In this document: one piece after another, positions 32,170-41,084 of the stretch | Position numbering within the stretch: position 1 is the stretch's first letter | Layout of the letters: every line of letters starts with the position of its first letter | Assembly (NCBI GenBank): GCA_947367855.1 | Contig: CANBFE010000005.1 | Location: 62,001 to 126,000, forward strand | From: an uncultured Lachnospiraceae bacterium | GTDB taxonomy: Bacteria > Bacillota > Clostridia > Lachnospirales > Lachnospiraceae | DNA length: 64,000 nucleotides | Reading direction: 5' to 3' | The notes under the pieces: generated by a model | What the model was told of the DNA's origin: nothing | Seen by the model: only the letters and a program-made list of their open reading frames with translations | The model's database searches: none | Position numbers and translations under genes: made by a program

Positions 32170-32183
32170 TTAGTTAAAACTAA
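32170..32183 (+). promoter_or_regulatory. Second DtxR-type operator, before feoB
   Basis: TTAG-TTAAAA-CTAA, the same 4-6-4 layout as the feoA operator and identical to it at 11 of 14 positions. It suggests a separately regulated feoB promoter; -35 and -10 are not clear. Confidence 0.65.
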
Positions 32184-32257
32184 TAAAAGATAGGCGAGAC
32201 AAATCATGGCGGGATACATAAGAGAAACACAGAGAACGGAAAGGAGAGAGGAAGAAA

Positions 32258-34420
32258 ATGTCGATTAAAATTGCGTTGGCAGGGAATCCGAACTGCGGCA
32301 AGACTACGCTGTTTAATGCGCTGACCGGTTCGGCACAGTTTGTGGGCAACTGGCCCGGGGTTACGGTGGAGAAAAAGGAAGGGAGGCTCAGGAGGCAGTT
32401 TGCGCAGGAAATCGATGAGGAAGTAATCATCACGGATCTTCCCGGAATATATTCCCTGTCCCCCTACACCCCGGAGGAGGTGGTTGCCAGGAATTACCTG
32501 ATTCATGAGAGGCCGGATGCCATTATCAATATTGTGGACGGAACCAATATTGAGAGAAATCTCTACCTATCCACCCAGATTATGGAGCTTGGCATTCCGG
32601 TGGTAATGGCGGTGAACATGATGGATGTCCTGGAAAAATCGGGAGCCAGGATACATACCGGCAAACTTTCAGGGAAGCTTGGCTGCCAGGTGGTGGGGAT
32701 TTCGGCCCTGAAGGGGAACGGGACAGGAGATGTGGTATTCAGGGCAGTGGAGCTTGCGCGGAAGAAGACTCCGGTTCAGCCTGTGCATGCGTTTGGAGAG
32801 AAGGTGGAAGAGGCGGTCCGGACGGTTCGGGAAAGGCTGGGGGACAGCAGGGAACAGTCCCGTTTTTTTGCGGTGAGGCTGTTGGAAAAGGATGAAAAAA
32901 TTGCATCCCTGATGGGAAAGGCGCCTGATGTGACGGATCAGATACGGGAACTGGAGGAGGCCTTTGGGGATGACACGGAAAGCATCATAACCAATGAGAG
33001 ATACGAATATATTACTTCTATTATAAAGGAGTGCTATACCGGAGGCGGGGAAGGGAAAGGGATTTCCGTATCGGACCGGATTGACAGGATAGTGACGAAC
33101 AGATGGGCTGCGCTTCCGGTCTTTGCCCTGATCATGTTTGTGGTATATTATGTGTCTGTGTCCACTGTGGGGACACTGGTGACGGACTGGACAAATGACG
33201 GAGTCTTCGGGGATGGGTGGCAGCTGCCTGGCACTGGCGGGAACCCAAATGAAGATTCTCTGCAGGCGGAGGATTCCGGCATATGGGTACCCGGGATACC
33301 TGTTCTGGTGGAGAGGGGACTGGATGCGGTGGGCTGTTCCGAATGGCTGAAAAGCCTTATCCTTGACGGCATTATAGCGGGCGTGGGAGCCGTTCTGGGA
33401 TTTGTGCCCCAGATGCTGGTATTGTTTTTCTTCCTGGCATTTCTGGAGGCCTGCGGCTACATGGCCAGGGTTGCGTTTATCATGGACCGCATTTTCCGGA
33501 AATTCGGTCTTTCCGGAAAGTCCTTTATCCCCATGCTTATCGGCAGCGGCTGCGGCGTTCCTGGAATTATGGCTACCCGCACCATTGAAAACCAGAGGGA
33601 CAGAAGGATGACAATTATGACTACAACCTTTATTCCATGCGGGGCAAAGCTTCCCATTATTGCACTGATTTCCACTGCCCTGTTCGACGGTTCCGGACTG
33701 GTAGCCGTCAGCGCCTATTTTCTCGGGGTGGGGGCGGTTGTGGTTTCCGGTATTCTGTTAAAAAAGACAAGGATATTTTCCGGGGAACCTGCTCCCTTTG
33801 TCATGGAGCTTCCGGCGTATCACTGGCCTGCAGCAGGGAATGTGCTGCGGAGTATGTGGGAGCGGGGGTGGTCCTTTGTGAAAAAGGCGGGCACCATCAT
33901 CCTGCTTTCCTCCATGGTGATCTGGACCGGATCCCATTTTGGTATTGTTGGAGGAAAAATCCTGTTCAGCACGGAGCTTGCGCTGTCGGACAGTGTGCTG
34001 GGGGCAGTTGGAAACGGAATAAAATGGATTTTCCGGCCCCTGGGATTTGACAATGCCACGGCAGCCATTGCCACCATAATGGGACTGGTGGCCAAGGAGG
34101 AGGTGGTAGGTGTCTTCGGCGTGCTTGATTTCGTGGCCATGGGCAGGGCGGCCGCATTTTCCTTCCTGGCGTTTAACCTGCTGTGCGCCCCCTGCTTTGC
34201 CGCAATCGGCGCTATCAGAAGGGAGATGAACAGCGCCGGGTGGACCTGGTTTGCCATTGGCTGGCAGTGCGGCCTGGCCTATGTGGTTTCTCTGATTATT
34301 TATCAGTTTGGAAGCCTTTTGGAAGGGGAGGGAAGCATTCCGGGCGCCCTGGCAGCCCTGCTTATGGTCCTGGGAGTCTGCTGTCTGCTTCTGCGGCCCG
34401 GAAACAGGAAAAAATTATAA
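32258..34420 (+). CDS. feoB: Ferrous iron transport protein B
   Basis: A 720-residue Fe2+ transporter in the cytoplasmic membrane. The N-terminal G domain has G1 GNPNCGKTT (8-16), the FVGNWPGVTVEKKEG switch, DLPGIYSLSP and NMMD. Helical linker, then the membrane part with the two Gate motifs (LIGSGCGVPGIMATRTIE; NLLCAPCFAAIGAIRREM). A loop rich in Gly, Asn and Glu lies between the first membrane segments. AAAGGAGAG precedes the ATG. Confidence 0.97.
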   Translation: MSIKIALAGNPNCGKTTLFNALTGSAQFVGNWPGVTVEKKEGRLRRQFAQEIDEEVIITDLPGIYSLSPYTPEEVVARNYLIHERPDAIINIVDGTNIERNLYLSTQIMELGIPVVMAVNMMDVLEKSGARIHTGKLSGKLGCQVVGISALKGNGTGDVVFRAVELARKKTPVQPVHAFGEKVEEAVRTVRERLGDSREQSRFFAVRLLEKDEKIASLMGKAPDVTDQIRELEEAFGDDTESIITNERYEYITSIIKECYTGGGEGKGISVSDRIDRIVTNRWAALPVFALIMFVVYYVSVSTVGTLVTDWTNDGVFGDGWQLPGTGGNPNEDSLQAEDSGIWVPGIPVLVERGLDAVGCSEWLKSLILDGIIAGVGAVLGFVPQMLVLFFFLAFLEACGYMARVAFIMDRIFRKFGLSGKSFIPMLIGSGCGVPGIMATRTIENQRDRRMTIMTTTFIPCGAKLPIIALISTALFDGSGLVAVSAYFLGVGAVVVSGILLKKTRIFSGEPAPFVMELPAYHWPAAGNVLRSMWERGWSFVKKAGTIILLSSMVIWTGSHFGIVGGKILFSTELALSDSVLGAVGNGIKWIFRPLGFDNATAAIATIMGLVAKEEVVGVFGVLDFVAMGRAAAFSFLAFNLLCAPCFAAIGAIRREMNSAGWTWFAIGWQCGLAYVVSLIIYQFGSLLEGEGSIPGALAALLMVLGVCCLLLRPGNRKKL

Positions 34421-34431
34421 AAAATACCACC

Positions 34432-34476
34432 TTGTAAAGTTTTGACGAATATGTTATATTAATGTCCGTTAATATA
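34432..34476 (+). promoter_or_regulatory. Promoter with palindrome over -10 and start, cupin regulator gene
   Basis: TTGTAA (34432-34437), 17 bp, TATATT (34455-34460). A perfect inverted repeat, TATATTAA-N6-TTAATATA (34455-34476), begins with the -10 itself. Autorepression by the encoded regulator is likely. Confidence 0.6.
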
Positions 34477-34510
34477 GGCAGACAGGGCAAAACATACGAC
34501 AGGTGGTAGA

Positions 34511-35068
34511 ATGGGAAAAATATCGCTAAGAATAGGAGAACGTTTGAAGGAAATACGCAATATCAGACAGATGACTCTGGATGATGTTGCGAAGGTCACC
34601 GGAGTCAGCAAGCCGATGCTGGGGCAGATAGAGCGGGGACAGTCATCTCCCACCATCAATACACTGTGGAAGATCTCTGCCGGATTAAAGATACCGCTGT
34701 CTTTTTTCTGTAAGCAGGAGGAAGCGGATTTTCAGGTAGTGACACTGGATGAGATAGAACAGATTACAGAAGAGGACGGAGGAATGAAGGCGTATCCCAT
34801 GTTTCCGTTTGATCCGGTGCGGAATGTGGAAGTTTTTTATCTTGAAATGGATGCCAAGGTGAGACATCTTTCAGAACCACAGAGGAGGGGTGTGGAAAAA
34901 TACATATTTGTCACGGACGGAATTCTGAAAGTCATCATAGGGGACGAAGAGATTATGCTGACCACGGAGCAGTCCATACGTTTCAGGGCTGATGTGGCCC
35001 ATGTATATCATAATGTTTCGGATAATCAGTGTTCTTTTTATGATATGATCTTTTATCCCAACGACTGA
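34511..35068 (+). CDS. XRE-cupin transcriptional regulator
   Basis: A 185-residue regulator. Residues 7-64 are a helix-turn-helix (GERLKEIRNIRQMTLDDVAK, then MLGQIERGQSSPT), and 105-183 form a cupin sensor (GVEKYIFVTDGILKVIIGDE; DVAHVYHNVSDNQ). Such proteins usually sense a small metabolite such as an amino acid or polyamine. No obvious target operon is adjacent, but a palindrome overlaps its own promoter. A terminator follows. Confidence 0.88.
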   Translation: MGKISLRIGERLKEIRNIRQMTLDDVAKVTGVSKPMLGQIERGQSSPTINTLWKISAGLKIPLSFFCKQEEADFQVVTLDEIEQITEEDGGMKAYPMFPFDPVRNVEVFYLEMDAKVRHLSEPQRRGVEKYIFVTDGILKVIIGDEEIMLTTEQSIRFRADVAHVYHNVSDNQCSFYDMIFYPND

Positions 35069-35073
35069 GAGAG

Positions 35074-35100
35074 GGAACTGCGTTTGCAGTTCCTTTTTTT
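35074..35100 (+). terminator. Terminator of the cupin regulator gene
   Basis: GGAACTGC and GCAGTTCC pair perfectly around four bases, then seven T. Confidence 0.92.
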
Positions 35101-35151
35101 AAGGGAGTTTTATCGGACTCATAATTTTATATACTTTGCGTATAAAAGTCA

Positions 35152-35198
35152 TTGACAAAAGCGAACAAATGTTTTATTCTATAGAAGAACGTTTGTTC
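35152..35198 (+). promoter_or_regulatory. SOS-type promoter with two LexA boxes
   Basis: TTGACA (35152-35157), 17 bp, TATTCT (35175-35180). Box 1, CGAACAAATGTTTT (35162-35175), differs from the Bacillus LexA consensus CGAACRNRYGTTYG only at the last base and fills the spacer. Box 2, GAAC-GTTT-GTTC (35187-35198), is a perfect core palindrome at the transcription start. Confidence 0.75.
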
Positions 35199-35215
35199 TA
35201 AAGGAGGAGATGGTG

Positions 35216-35623
35216 ATGACAGGAATGAAAGCAATGCAAAAAACGCAAAGAATGCAGATAGTCAGGTTCTGGGTTACAGCAGTGGTTTTGATGAGTATGG
35301 CGCTTACCTTTTCCACAGCGACAGTGATGAGCAGGACGGACCTGAGCGTGCAGGAGCTGGAAGGATATTATCAGGAGAAGGAAAGGATGCTGGTGAAGGA
35401 GACGAAAGCATTCCTGGAGGAAGCAGGTTTTCAGTACAGCGGAGTGATGCTGACCAGGGTGGTTGACGGGGACGGCAGACGGGAGTATACGGTCACCGTG
35501 CACCACGGGAAGATTGACAGGATGTGCGATGACAGCAGAGCGCTGCTCATGGAAGGGTTGGAGAAAATTGTCTTTGAGGATAAGGACTGCAGCTTCAGGC
35601 ATGAATTTTTAATAAATCAGTGA
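35216..35623 (+). CDS. SOS-controlled small membrane protein
   Basis: A 135-residue protein with one N-terminal membrane segment (about 16-38: IVRFWVTAVVLMSMALTFST) and an outside domain of about 95 residues (QELEGYYQEKERMLVKETKA; REYTVTVHHGKID). The ATG at 35216 lies eight bases after AAGGAGG. No family is recognised. Its promoter carries two LexA-type boxes. In other Gram-positive bacteria, LexA-controlled genes for single-pass membrane proteins (YneA, SidA-like) encode division inhibitors that act during DNA repair; this is a candidate of the same kind, though it lacks a LysM domain. Confidence 0.7.
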   Translation: MTGMKAMQKTQRMQIVRFWVTAVVLMSMALTFSTATVMSRTDLSVQELEGYYQEKERMLVKETKAFLEEAGFQYSGVMLTRVVDGDGRREYTVTVHHGKIDRMCDDSRALLMEGLEKIVFEDKDCSFRHEFLINQ

Positions 35624-35701
35624 CAGAAAATGCATGACATTTTACGCAAATAGGGGTATACTTTCTTTATGGACAGATGAACAGAAAGGAGCTTCCGAAA
35701 G

Positions 35702-36283
35702 ATGTCATTCATTCCAAGGCCACATGAAATTTATAAGCACTTTGAGGGAAATCTGTATCAGGTAACAGCGATTGCAGAACATACGCAGACAGGGGAGCAG
35801 CTTGTGGTATACCAGGCGCTCTACGGAGACTTTAAGAGTTTTGCAGCGCCGCCCGCCCTGTTTACAGAGAGAATGGACAAAGGAAAATATCCCGGCGTGG
35901 AGCAGGAGTTTCTTTTTGAGCTTCAGGGACCTGATGCGGGAAGGCAGAGGGAGGATGGCGGAGGCCTGGAGGATGCGCCTGCCCGGAGGGAACAGGTATC
36001 CGGGGCGGAGTGGATGGATGCGGCAGCTGTACAACCGGAGGAAGAGGACGGGGAAGAGGCAGCCCTTGACCCGTTTGTTCTGGAATTTCTGGATGCCGAC
36101 AGCTATGAACAGCGGCTGAATATACTTGCGGGTATTCACCACAGGATTACGGATGACATGATCACCACAATGGCCATTGCCTGTGATATAGAGATCAACG
36201 ACGGAGATACCGAGGAGCGGTACGAGGCACTGAAAGCCTGTCTCCTTACCCTGGAGCGGTATGAGTGCAACCGGCTGAGATAA
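35702..36283 (+). CDS. DUF1653 domain protein with acidic C-terminal extension
   Basis: A 193-residue protein. The first 75 residues match the DUF1653 pattern (YKHFEGNLYQVTAIAEHTQT; LVVYQALYGDFKSF). An acidic, low-complexity link (about 80-125) leads to a helical C-terminal domain (FLDADSYEQRLNILAGIHHR to LTLERYECNRLR). The function of DUF1653 is unknown; it is a small beta-barrel fold. It stands alone between the SOS gene and the SfsA-MutY fusion. Confidence 0.8.
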   Translation: MSFIPRPHEIYKHFEGNLYQVTAIAEHTQTGEQLVVYQALYGDFKSFAAPPALFTERMDKGKYPGVEQEFLFELQGPDAGRQREDGGGLEDAPARREQVSGAEWMDAAAVQPEEEDGEEAALDPFVLEFLDADSYEQRLNILAGIHHRITDDMITTMAIACDIEINDGDTEERYEALKACLLTLERYECNRLR

Positions 36284-36329
36284 CCGGAAGAACAGGCGGT
36301 GGACGCGTCTTGAATGGAGTAATAGAGGA

Positions 36330-38150
36330 ATGGAGTACAAAAATATTGTAAAAGGGCGCTTTCTGGAGCGCCCGAATCGTTTCATTGCAAAAGTGGTCAT
36401 AGGGGATGACAGAATCGAGACCGTACATGTTAAGAATACCGGCAGATGCCGGGAACTGCTCCGGAAGGGGGCCAGTGTCTACCTGGAAAAGAGCGATAAT
36501 GCAAAGCGCTCCACTGCCTATGACCTGGTGGCAGTGGAGAAAAACGGGCGTATGATTAATATGGACTCACAGGCTCCCAACAGGGCAGTTGAAGAATGGC
36601 TGCGCGAAGGGGGGCTTTTTTCGGATGTGGTATTGGTTAAGCCGGAAGTTACCTATGGGAATTCCAGATTTGATTTTTACATGGAAACCGGGGAAGAAAA
36701 GATTTTTATGGAAGTAAAGGGCGTTACCCTGGAGGAGGACGGCGTGGTGCGGTTTCCGGACGCGCCTTCGGACCGGGCGGTGAGGCATGTGGAGGAACTG
36801 GCGGCGGCAGCCGGTGCAGGATACCGGGTTTTTGTGATGTTTGTCATTCAGATGGAAGGTGTAAAGTATTTTACGCCCAACCGCGATACCCATCCCAGGT
36901 TTGCCCAGGCTCTATGCCGGGCTGCGGAGGAAGGGGTGGAGATTCTGGCATATGACTGCAGAATCACTTCCGATTCCATGACGATCAACAGACCTGTGCC
37001 TGTGGTTCTGGACCCGGAGTCCGGTCTTCATGAAACCTTTAGGAATTCATTAGGAAAGTATAAGCTTGCGGATATTCCCATTCCTCTCCTGAAATGGTAT
37101 GATAAGAACAGACGTGTTCTGCCCTGGCGGGAGGATCCCGCGCCGTACAGGGTCTGGGTGTCGGAGATCATGCTTCAGCAGACCAGGGTGGAAGCGGTAA
37201 AACCTTATTTTGAGCGCTTCATGGAAACTTTTCCGGATATCGCGGCATTGGCCGGGGCAGAGGAAGAGCTGCTGTTAAAGATGTGGGAGGGACTTGGTTA
37301 TTATAACAGGGCAAGGAACCTGCAGAAGGCGGCGGTCCGGATACAGGAGGATTACGGAGGGAAAATACCGGATACTCTGGAAGGACTGCTTACGCTTCCG
37401 GGAATCGGAAGCTATACGGCAGGCGCCGTGGCCTCCATCGCATTTCACAGGGCTGTTCCCGCAGTGGACGGGAATGTTCTGCGTGTACTGGCCAGACTGC
37501 GGAAGGACAGCCGCGCCATTACGGACGCAAAAGTCCGGCAGCAGGTGGAGTCGGAGCTTAAGGAGATTATGCCCGGGGACCGCCCGGGGGATTTCAACCA
37601 GGCAATGATGGAGATAGGGGCATGTGTCTGTATTCCCAACGGAGCTCCGCTCTGCGGCAAATGTCCCCTTAACGGCATCTGCATGGCCCATATGGCCGGG
37701 GAGGAGCAGGAATATCCCTGCAAACCGCCCAAAAAGCCACGGATAACCGAGGACAGGACAGTGCTTGTGGTAATGGACGAGAACCGTGCGGCCATAAGAA
37801 AGCGCCATGGGAAGGGTCTGTTGGCTGGGATGTACGAATTTCCTTCCATGGAAGGGTTTCGGACGGCGGAAGAAGTGGTGGAGTATCTGGCGGAAAACGG
37901 ACTGAAGGCATTGCGGGTTCAGCCCCTTGAGGAGGCCAGGCATATTTTCACCCACAGGGAATGGCATATGAAGGGATACATGGTCAGGGTGGACGAGCTG
38001 GAGCCCAGAAGTGAGGAAGGAGTGACCAGGGACTGGCTCTATATAGAACCGGAAGAGACCAAAAACAGATATCCCATTCCCTCGGCATTCAGCGCATATA
38101 CGAAATATCTGAATATAAAACTGGGCAAGGACAGATATGATTCAGAATAA
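36330..38150 (+). CDS. SfsA nuclease fused to MutY adenine glycosylase
   Basis: A 606-residue single open frame holding two normally separate proteins. Residues 1-228 are SfsA: LERPNRFIAKV, NTGRCRELL, and the nuclease-like block RFDFYMETGEEKIFMEVKG and FPDAPSDRAVRHVEEL. After a link of about 20 residues, MutY begins at about 250: LPWREDPAPYRVWVSEIMLQ with catalytic E279, helix-hairpin-helix LPGIGSYTAGA (356-366), D380 in VDGNVLRV, iron-sulfur ligands C434-x7-C442-x2-C445-x5-C451, and a NUDIX-like C-terminal domain for 8-oxoG recognition. MutY removes adenine opposite 8-oxoguanine. There is no stop codon or restart site at the junction, so a true fusion is indicated. Confidence 0.92.
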   Translation: MEYKNIVKGRFLERPNRFIAKVVIGDDRIETVHVKNTGRCRELLRKGASVYLEKSDNAKRSTAYDLVAVEKNGRMINMDSQAPNRAVEEWLREGGLFSDVVLVKPEVTYGNSRFDFYMETGEEKIFMEVKGVTLEEDGVVRFPDAPSDRAVRHVEELAAAAGAGYRVFVMFVIQMEGVKYFTPNRDTHPRFAQALCRAAEEGVEILAYDCRITSDSMTINRPVPVVLDPESGLHETFRNSLGKYKLADIPIPLLKWYDKNRRVLPWREDPAPYRVWVSEIMLQQTRVEAVKPYFERFMETFPDIAALAGAEEELLLKMWEGLGYYNRARNLQKAAVRIQEDYGGKIPDTLEGLLTLPGIGSYTAGAVASIAFHRAVPAVDGNVLRVLARLRKDSRAITDAKVRQQVESELKEIMPGDRPGDFNQAMMEIGACVCIPNGAPLCGKCPLNGICMAHMAGEEQEYPCKPPKKPRITEDRTVLVVMDENRAAIRKRHGKGLLAGMYEFPSMEGFRTAEEVVEYLAENGLKALRVQPLEEARHIFTHREWHMKGYMVRVDELEPRSEEGVTRDWLYIEPEETKNRYPIPSAFSAYTKYLNIKLGKDRYDSE

Positions 38151-38195
38151 GGTTTTCGGGGAATAATATGGTACTGAAACAGGAGGTTTAAGAGA

Positions 38196-39221
38196 GTGAA
38201 ACTGTTATCAATAGCAATCCCCTGCTATAATTCCGAGGCATACATGGAAAAGTGTGTGGATTCTCTTCTGGCAGGCGGCGAAGACGTGGAAATCATTATT
38301 GTGGACGACGGCTCAAAAGACAGGACGGCTGAAATAGCAGACCGATATGCTGCCAGATATCCAACCATCGTGAAGGCGGTACATCAGGAAAACGGAGGAC
38401 ATGGCTCAGCCGTCAATGCGGGCATCCGGAATGCGGAAGGCCTGTATTTCAAGGTGGTTGACAGTGATGACTGGGTGAAGAAGGAAGCCTATCTGCAGGT
38501 GATGGATACCCTGAGGGAGCTGGCAGGGGGGGCATGTACACTTGATATGCTGATCTGCAATTTTGTCTATGAGAAGGAAGGGGAGAAGCGGAAAAAGGTA
38601 ATGCGTTACCGCCATATCTTTCCGGAAGGAAAAATTTTTTCCTGGGAAGACTGCCATCATTTTGCAAAGGGACATTACATTCTGATGCATTCGGTGATTT
38701 TCCGCACCAGACTGCTGAGGGAATGCGGCCTGGAGCTGCCGCCCCACACTTTTTACGTGGACAATCTGTATGTGTTTGAGCCTCTGCCCTTTGTAAAGAA
38801 TATGTACTACCTTGACGTAAATCTGTACCGATACTATATCGGCAGAGGCGACCAGTCTGTAAACGAAGAGGTGATGATCTCCCGGATAGACCAGCAGATC
38901 AGGGTAAATAAGCTGATGATTGACTACTTTGTGGACAGGAAGCCGGAGATTGTAAAGAATAAGCGGCTGTATCAGTATATGCGCAATTATCTGGAGATAA
39001 TTACAACAGTGTCTTCGGTATTGCTGATCAGGTCCAACACGGAGGAGAATCTTGAGAAAAAGGCAGAACTATGGAAATACCTGAAGGGAAAGGACAAGGG
39101 GCTGTATATATGGCTGCGGCATGGCATTATGGGAAGCGCCATGAATCTGCCGGGCCGGAGCGGCCGCAGGATTTCTGTGGGAAGCTATAAGATCTGCCAG
39201 AAAATTTTTAAATTTAACTGA
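38196..39221 (+). CDS. Family 2 glycosyltransferase
   Basis: A 341-residue cytoplasmic enzyme with a GT-A fold: LLSIAIPCYNSEAYMEKCVD at the start, IIIVDDGSKDRTAEIADRYA, GGHGSAVNAGIRNAEG and the metal-binding DSDDW. No membrane segment. Sugar donor and acceptor cannot be deduced. Neighbouring PAP2 and lipid kinase genes hint at envelope glycolipids. AGGAGG lies before the GTG/ATG region of the start at 38196. Confidence 0.88.
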   Translation: MKLLSIAIPCYNSEAYMEKCVDSLLAGGEDVEIIIVDDGSKDRTAEIADRYAARYPTIVKAVHQENGGHGSAVNAGIRNAEGLYFKVVDSDDWVKKEAYLQVMDTLRELAGGACTLDMLICNFVYEKEGEKRKKVMRYRHIFPEGKIFSWEDCHHFAKGHYILMHSVIFRTRLLRECGLELPPHTFYVDNLYVFEPLPFVKNMYYLDVNLYRYYIGRGDQSVNEEVMISRIDQQIRVNKLMIDYFVDRKPEIVKNKRLYQYMRNYLEIITTVSSVLLIRSNTEENLEKKAELWKYLKGKDKGLYIWLRHGIMGSAMNLPGRSGRRISVGSYKICQKIFKFN

Positions 39222-39229
39222 GAACCTGC

Positions 39230-39273
39230 AAAAAAGGACTGCCGCCTTGGATGATCATCCAAGGCGGCAGTCC
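39230..39273 (-). terminator. Terminator between convergent genes
   Basis: A perfect 38-base palindrome (19 bp per arm, starting GGACTGCCGCCTTGG at 39236). On the minus strand it is followed by TTTTTT (39235-39230), so it mainly ends the PAP2 gene; it can also stop the glycosyltransferase transcript. Confidence 0.9.
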
Positions 39274-39297
39274 TCTTAATGTGTGGCAATGGAATTT

Positions 39298-39984
39298 TTA
39301 TGTGGAAATTCCTTTTTTCATCTTACGCTGCATTCTGGCTGCCAGTATTGCGTCTCTCTTGTACACCAGGGTGTACATTACAGCACCAAGTACGATTCCG
39401 GTCACCACATCAAAGGCGGAGTGCTGTTTGATGAACATGGTTGACAGGATAATGGACAGGGCCAGGATGCCGGAAGCAATCCGCAGTCCCTTTTTGTTTT
39501 CCAGCGCCGCACTGTGCATGACGGCAAAATGCGCTCCCATGGAATTGTATACATGGATGCTCGGCCAGATATTTGTAGGTGTATCTATACCCCAGAGAAA
39601 GGAAACTGCCTGGGTAAAGATATTGTCCCTGGGCATCTGGGCGAGCCGCAGATGATGGCCGTTTGGCCACAGGGTGGATATAATCAGGAAAATGGTCATG
39701 CCTGTGAACAAAAATGCACAGGATTTGTAAAATTCCTGTCTGCTCTTAAAGAAGAGAAACACCACTACGGCTGCCACATAGGCAAACCATAAGAAATAGG
39801 GTACTACGAATATCTCACAAAACGGAATGTAATCATCTATGGGGACGTGGATGACACTGTAATTGCGCCTGTTCCGGTCCTCCAGCCATGTAAACCATGT
39901 GAGATAGATTACCATGTAGACCAGCAGCGGAATACCGTGCCGATATTTTAGATACATGTTTTTTAACGCTTTCATTTTTAACAA
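39298..39984 (-). CDS. PAP2-superfamily membrane phosphatase-like protein
   Basis: A 228-residue protein with about six membrane segments. PAP2 signatures are WPSIHVYNSMG and STMFIKQHSAFDVVTG, the latter holding the catalytic His and Asp. The usual first motif KxxxxxxRP is not clear (HHLRLAQMPRDN may stand in its place), so activity is uncertain. Possible substrates are lipid or inositol phosphates. The start is either TTG at 39984 or ATG at 39975. Confidence 0.8.
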   Translation of the reverse strand: MLKMKALKNMYLKYRHGIPLLVYMVIYLTWFTWLEDRNRRNYSVIHVPIDDYIPFCEIFVVPYFLWFAYVAAVVVFLFFKSRQEFYKSCAFLFTGMTIFLIISTLWPNGHHLRLAQMPRDNIFTQAVSFLWGIDTPTNIWPSIHVYNSMGAHFAVMHSAALENKKGLRIASGILALSIILSTMFIKQHSAFDVVTGIVLGAVMYTLVYKRDAILAARMQRKMKKGIST

Positions 39985-40047
39985 CCAACCCTTTCATATT
40001 CTCCCTGAATCCATAACAGAAACTATTTTACCTCCCGACAATTCTAT

Positions 40048-40075
40048 AGTATAGCTATGTCAAAATAAAATTCAA
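40048..40075 (-). promoter_or_regulatory. Promoter of the PAP2 gene region (minus strand)
   Basis: TTGAAT (40075-40070), 16 bp, TATACT (40053-40048), read on the minus strand, about 64 bp before the PAP2 start. Confidence 0.45.
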
Positions 40076-40116
40076 TGCTTTTTGGGACTTCTTAAGTATT
40101 CTTTAGAAAATATTAA

Positions 40117-41040
40117 TCAATAGATCATCCGTATGGCGTCCTTTTCACAGGAAACGGAAATACGGCTGCTTCTGCGCGTTACTTCTCCATCGGTGTGGAC
40201 CCACAGGGGCAGGCTTGTCTCGATGGTAAGCTCCCGGGCTTTGTAGGGTGTAATGCCCCGGAACCTGTAATGTTTTCCACGGAATGCTGTGGGAAGGGCA
40301 AATAAGATCAGAAGCTTTGACAGATCCCCCACCGCGCACAGATTCAGAAATCCGTCATGGGAATCCGCATCGGGGGCAAACATAAAGCCGCCTCCTTCAA
40401 ACCGGTGGAGCATACATGCTGTAAAGAGCATGTTTCCAATGTCCACAGGCGCACTGTTTTCCAGGATCAGCTTCCCGGACACTGCCCTGGCCGCAAACAG
40501 CTGCTTTAACGCGATACCCAGGTAGGTCAGCTTGCCAAGTCCCAGACGGTTCATGGTATTTTTAATCCCGGAGTGAAGGGCTTCCTGGCAGACTGCCGCA
40601 TCAAAGCCGATTCCGCAGCTGACGGAAAATCTGCGGGTTTCTCCGTCCGGATAGGTCAATATGCCAAGATCCATGAGATGGGGTTTTCCGGAATGCAGGA
40701 TCAGATCCAGGGCCTGGGAGGGATCCCTTGGTATCTTCAGGTCTCTTGCCAGATCATTGCTGGAACCGGTGGGGATATAGCCGAGCGTAACCCGGGAAAT
40801 GTCTGTAAGCCCCTGCAGGGCTTCGTTTACGGTGCCGTCTCCCCCCAGTATGATAAGTGTCAGGGAATCCGTGGTCCCGGCGCAGATTTCTCCGGCGATG
40901 CGCACCGTGTCCCCCGGTTTTTCCGAGAAATAGGGACGGAAGGATACCTGCCGGGCCTCAAGGGCGGGTTTGATCTGCTTATTCCATATGCGCAGGCCTC
41001 TGCCGGAACGGGAGGCCGGATTGATGATAATATGATACAT
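40117..41040 (-). CDS. Diacylglycerol kinase family lipid kinase
   Basis: A 307-residue soluble lipid kinase of the DagK/YegS type. The N-terminal catalytic domain shows IIINPASRSGRG, LIILGGDGTVNEALQG with the GGDGT motif, and IPTGSSNDLARDLKIP. The C-terminal beta domain ends in LWVHTDGEV. It recycles diacylglycerol or phosphorylates a similar lipid. It stands in the same direction as the PAP2 gene but has its own promoter. Confidence 0.9.
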   Translation of the reverse strand: MYHIIINPASRSGRGLRIWNKQIKPALEARQVSFRPYFSEKPGDTVRIAGEICAGTTDSLTLIILGGDGTVNEALQGLTDISRVTLGYIPTGSSNDLARDLKIPRDPSQALDLILHSGKPHLMDLGILTYPDGETRRFSVSCGIGFDAAVCQEALHSGIKNTMNRLGLGKLTYLGIALKQLFAARAVSGKLILENSAPVDIGNMLFTACMLHRFEGGGFMFAPDADSHDGFLNLCAVGDLSKLLILFALPTAFRGKHYRFRGITPYKARELTIETSLPLWVHTDGEVTRRSSRISVSCEKDAIRMIY

Positions 41041-41084
41041 GACTGGTCCTCAGCTTTCGTATTTGAATCTGGAAATCGCCTTCT

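Noticed and set aside
32205..32267. A 20-codon frame overlapping the feoB start
   Set aside because: No ribosome site before its ATG, and it contains the ribosome site of feoB itself.
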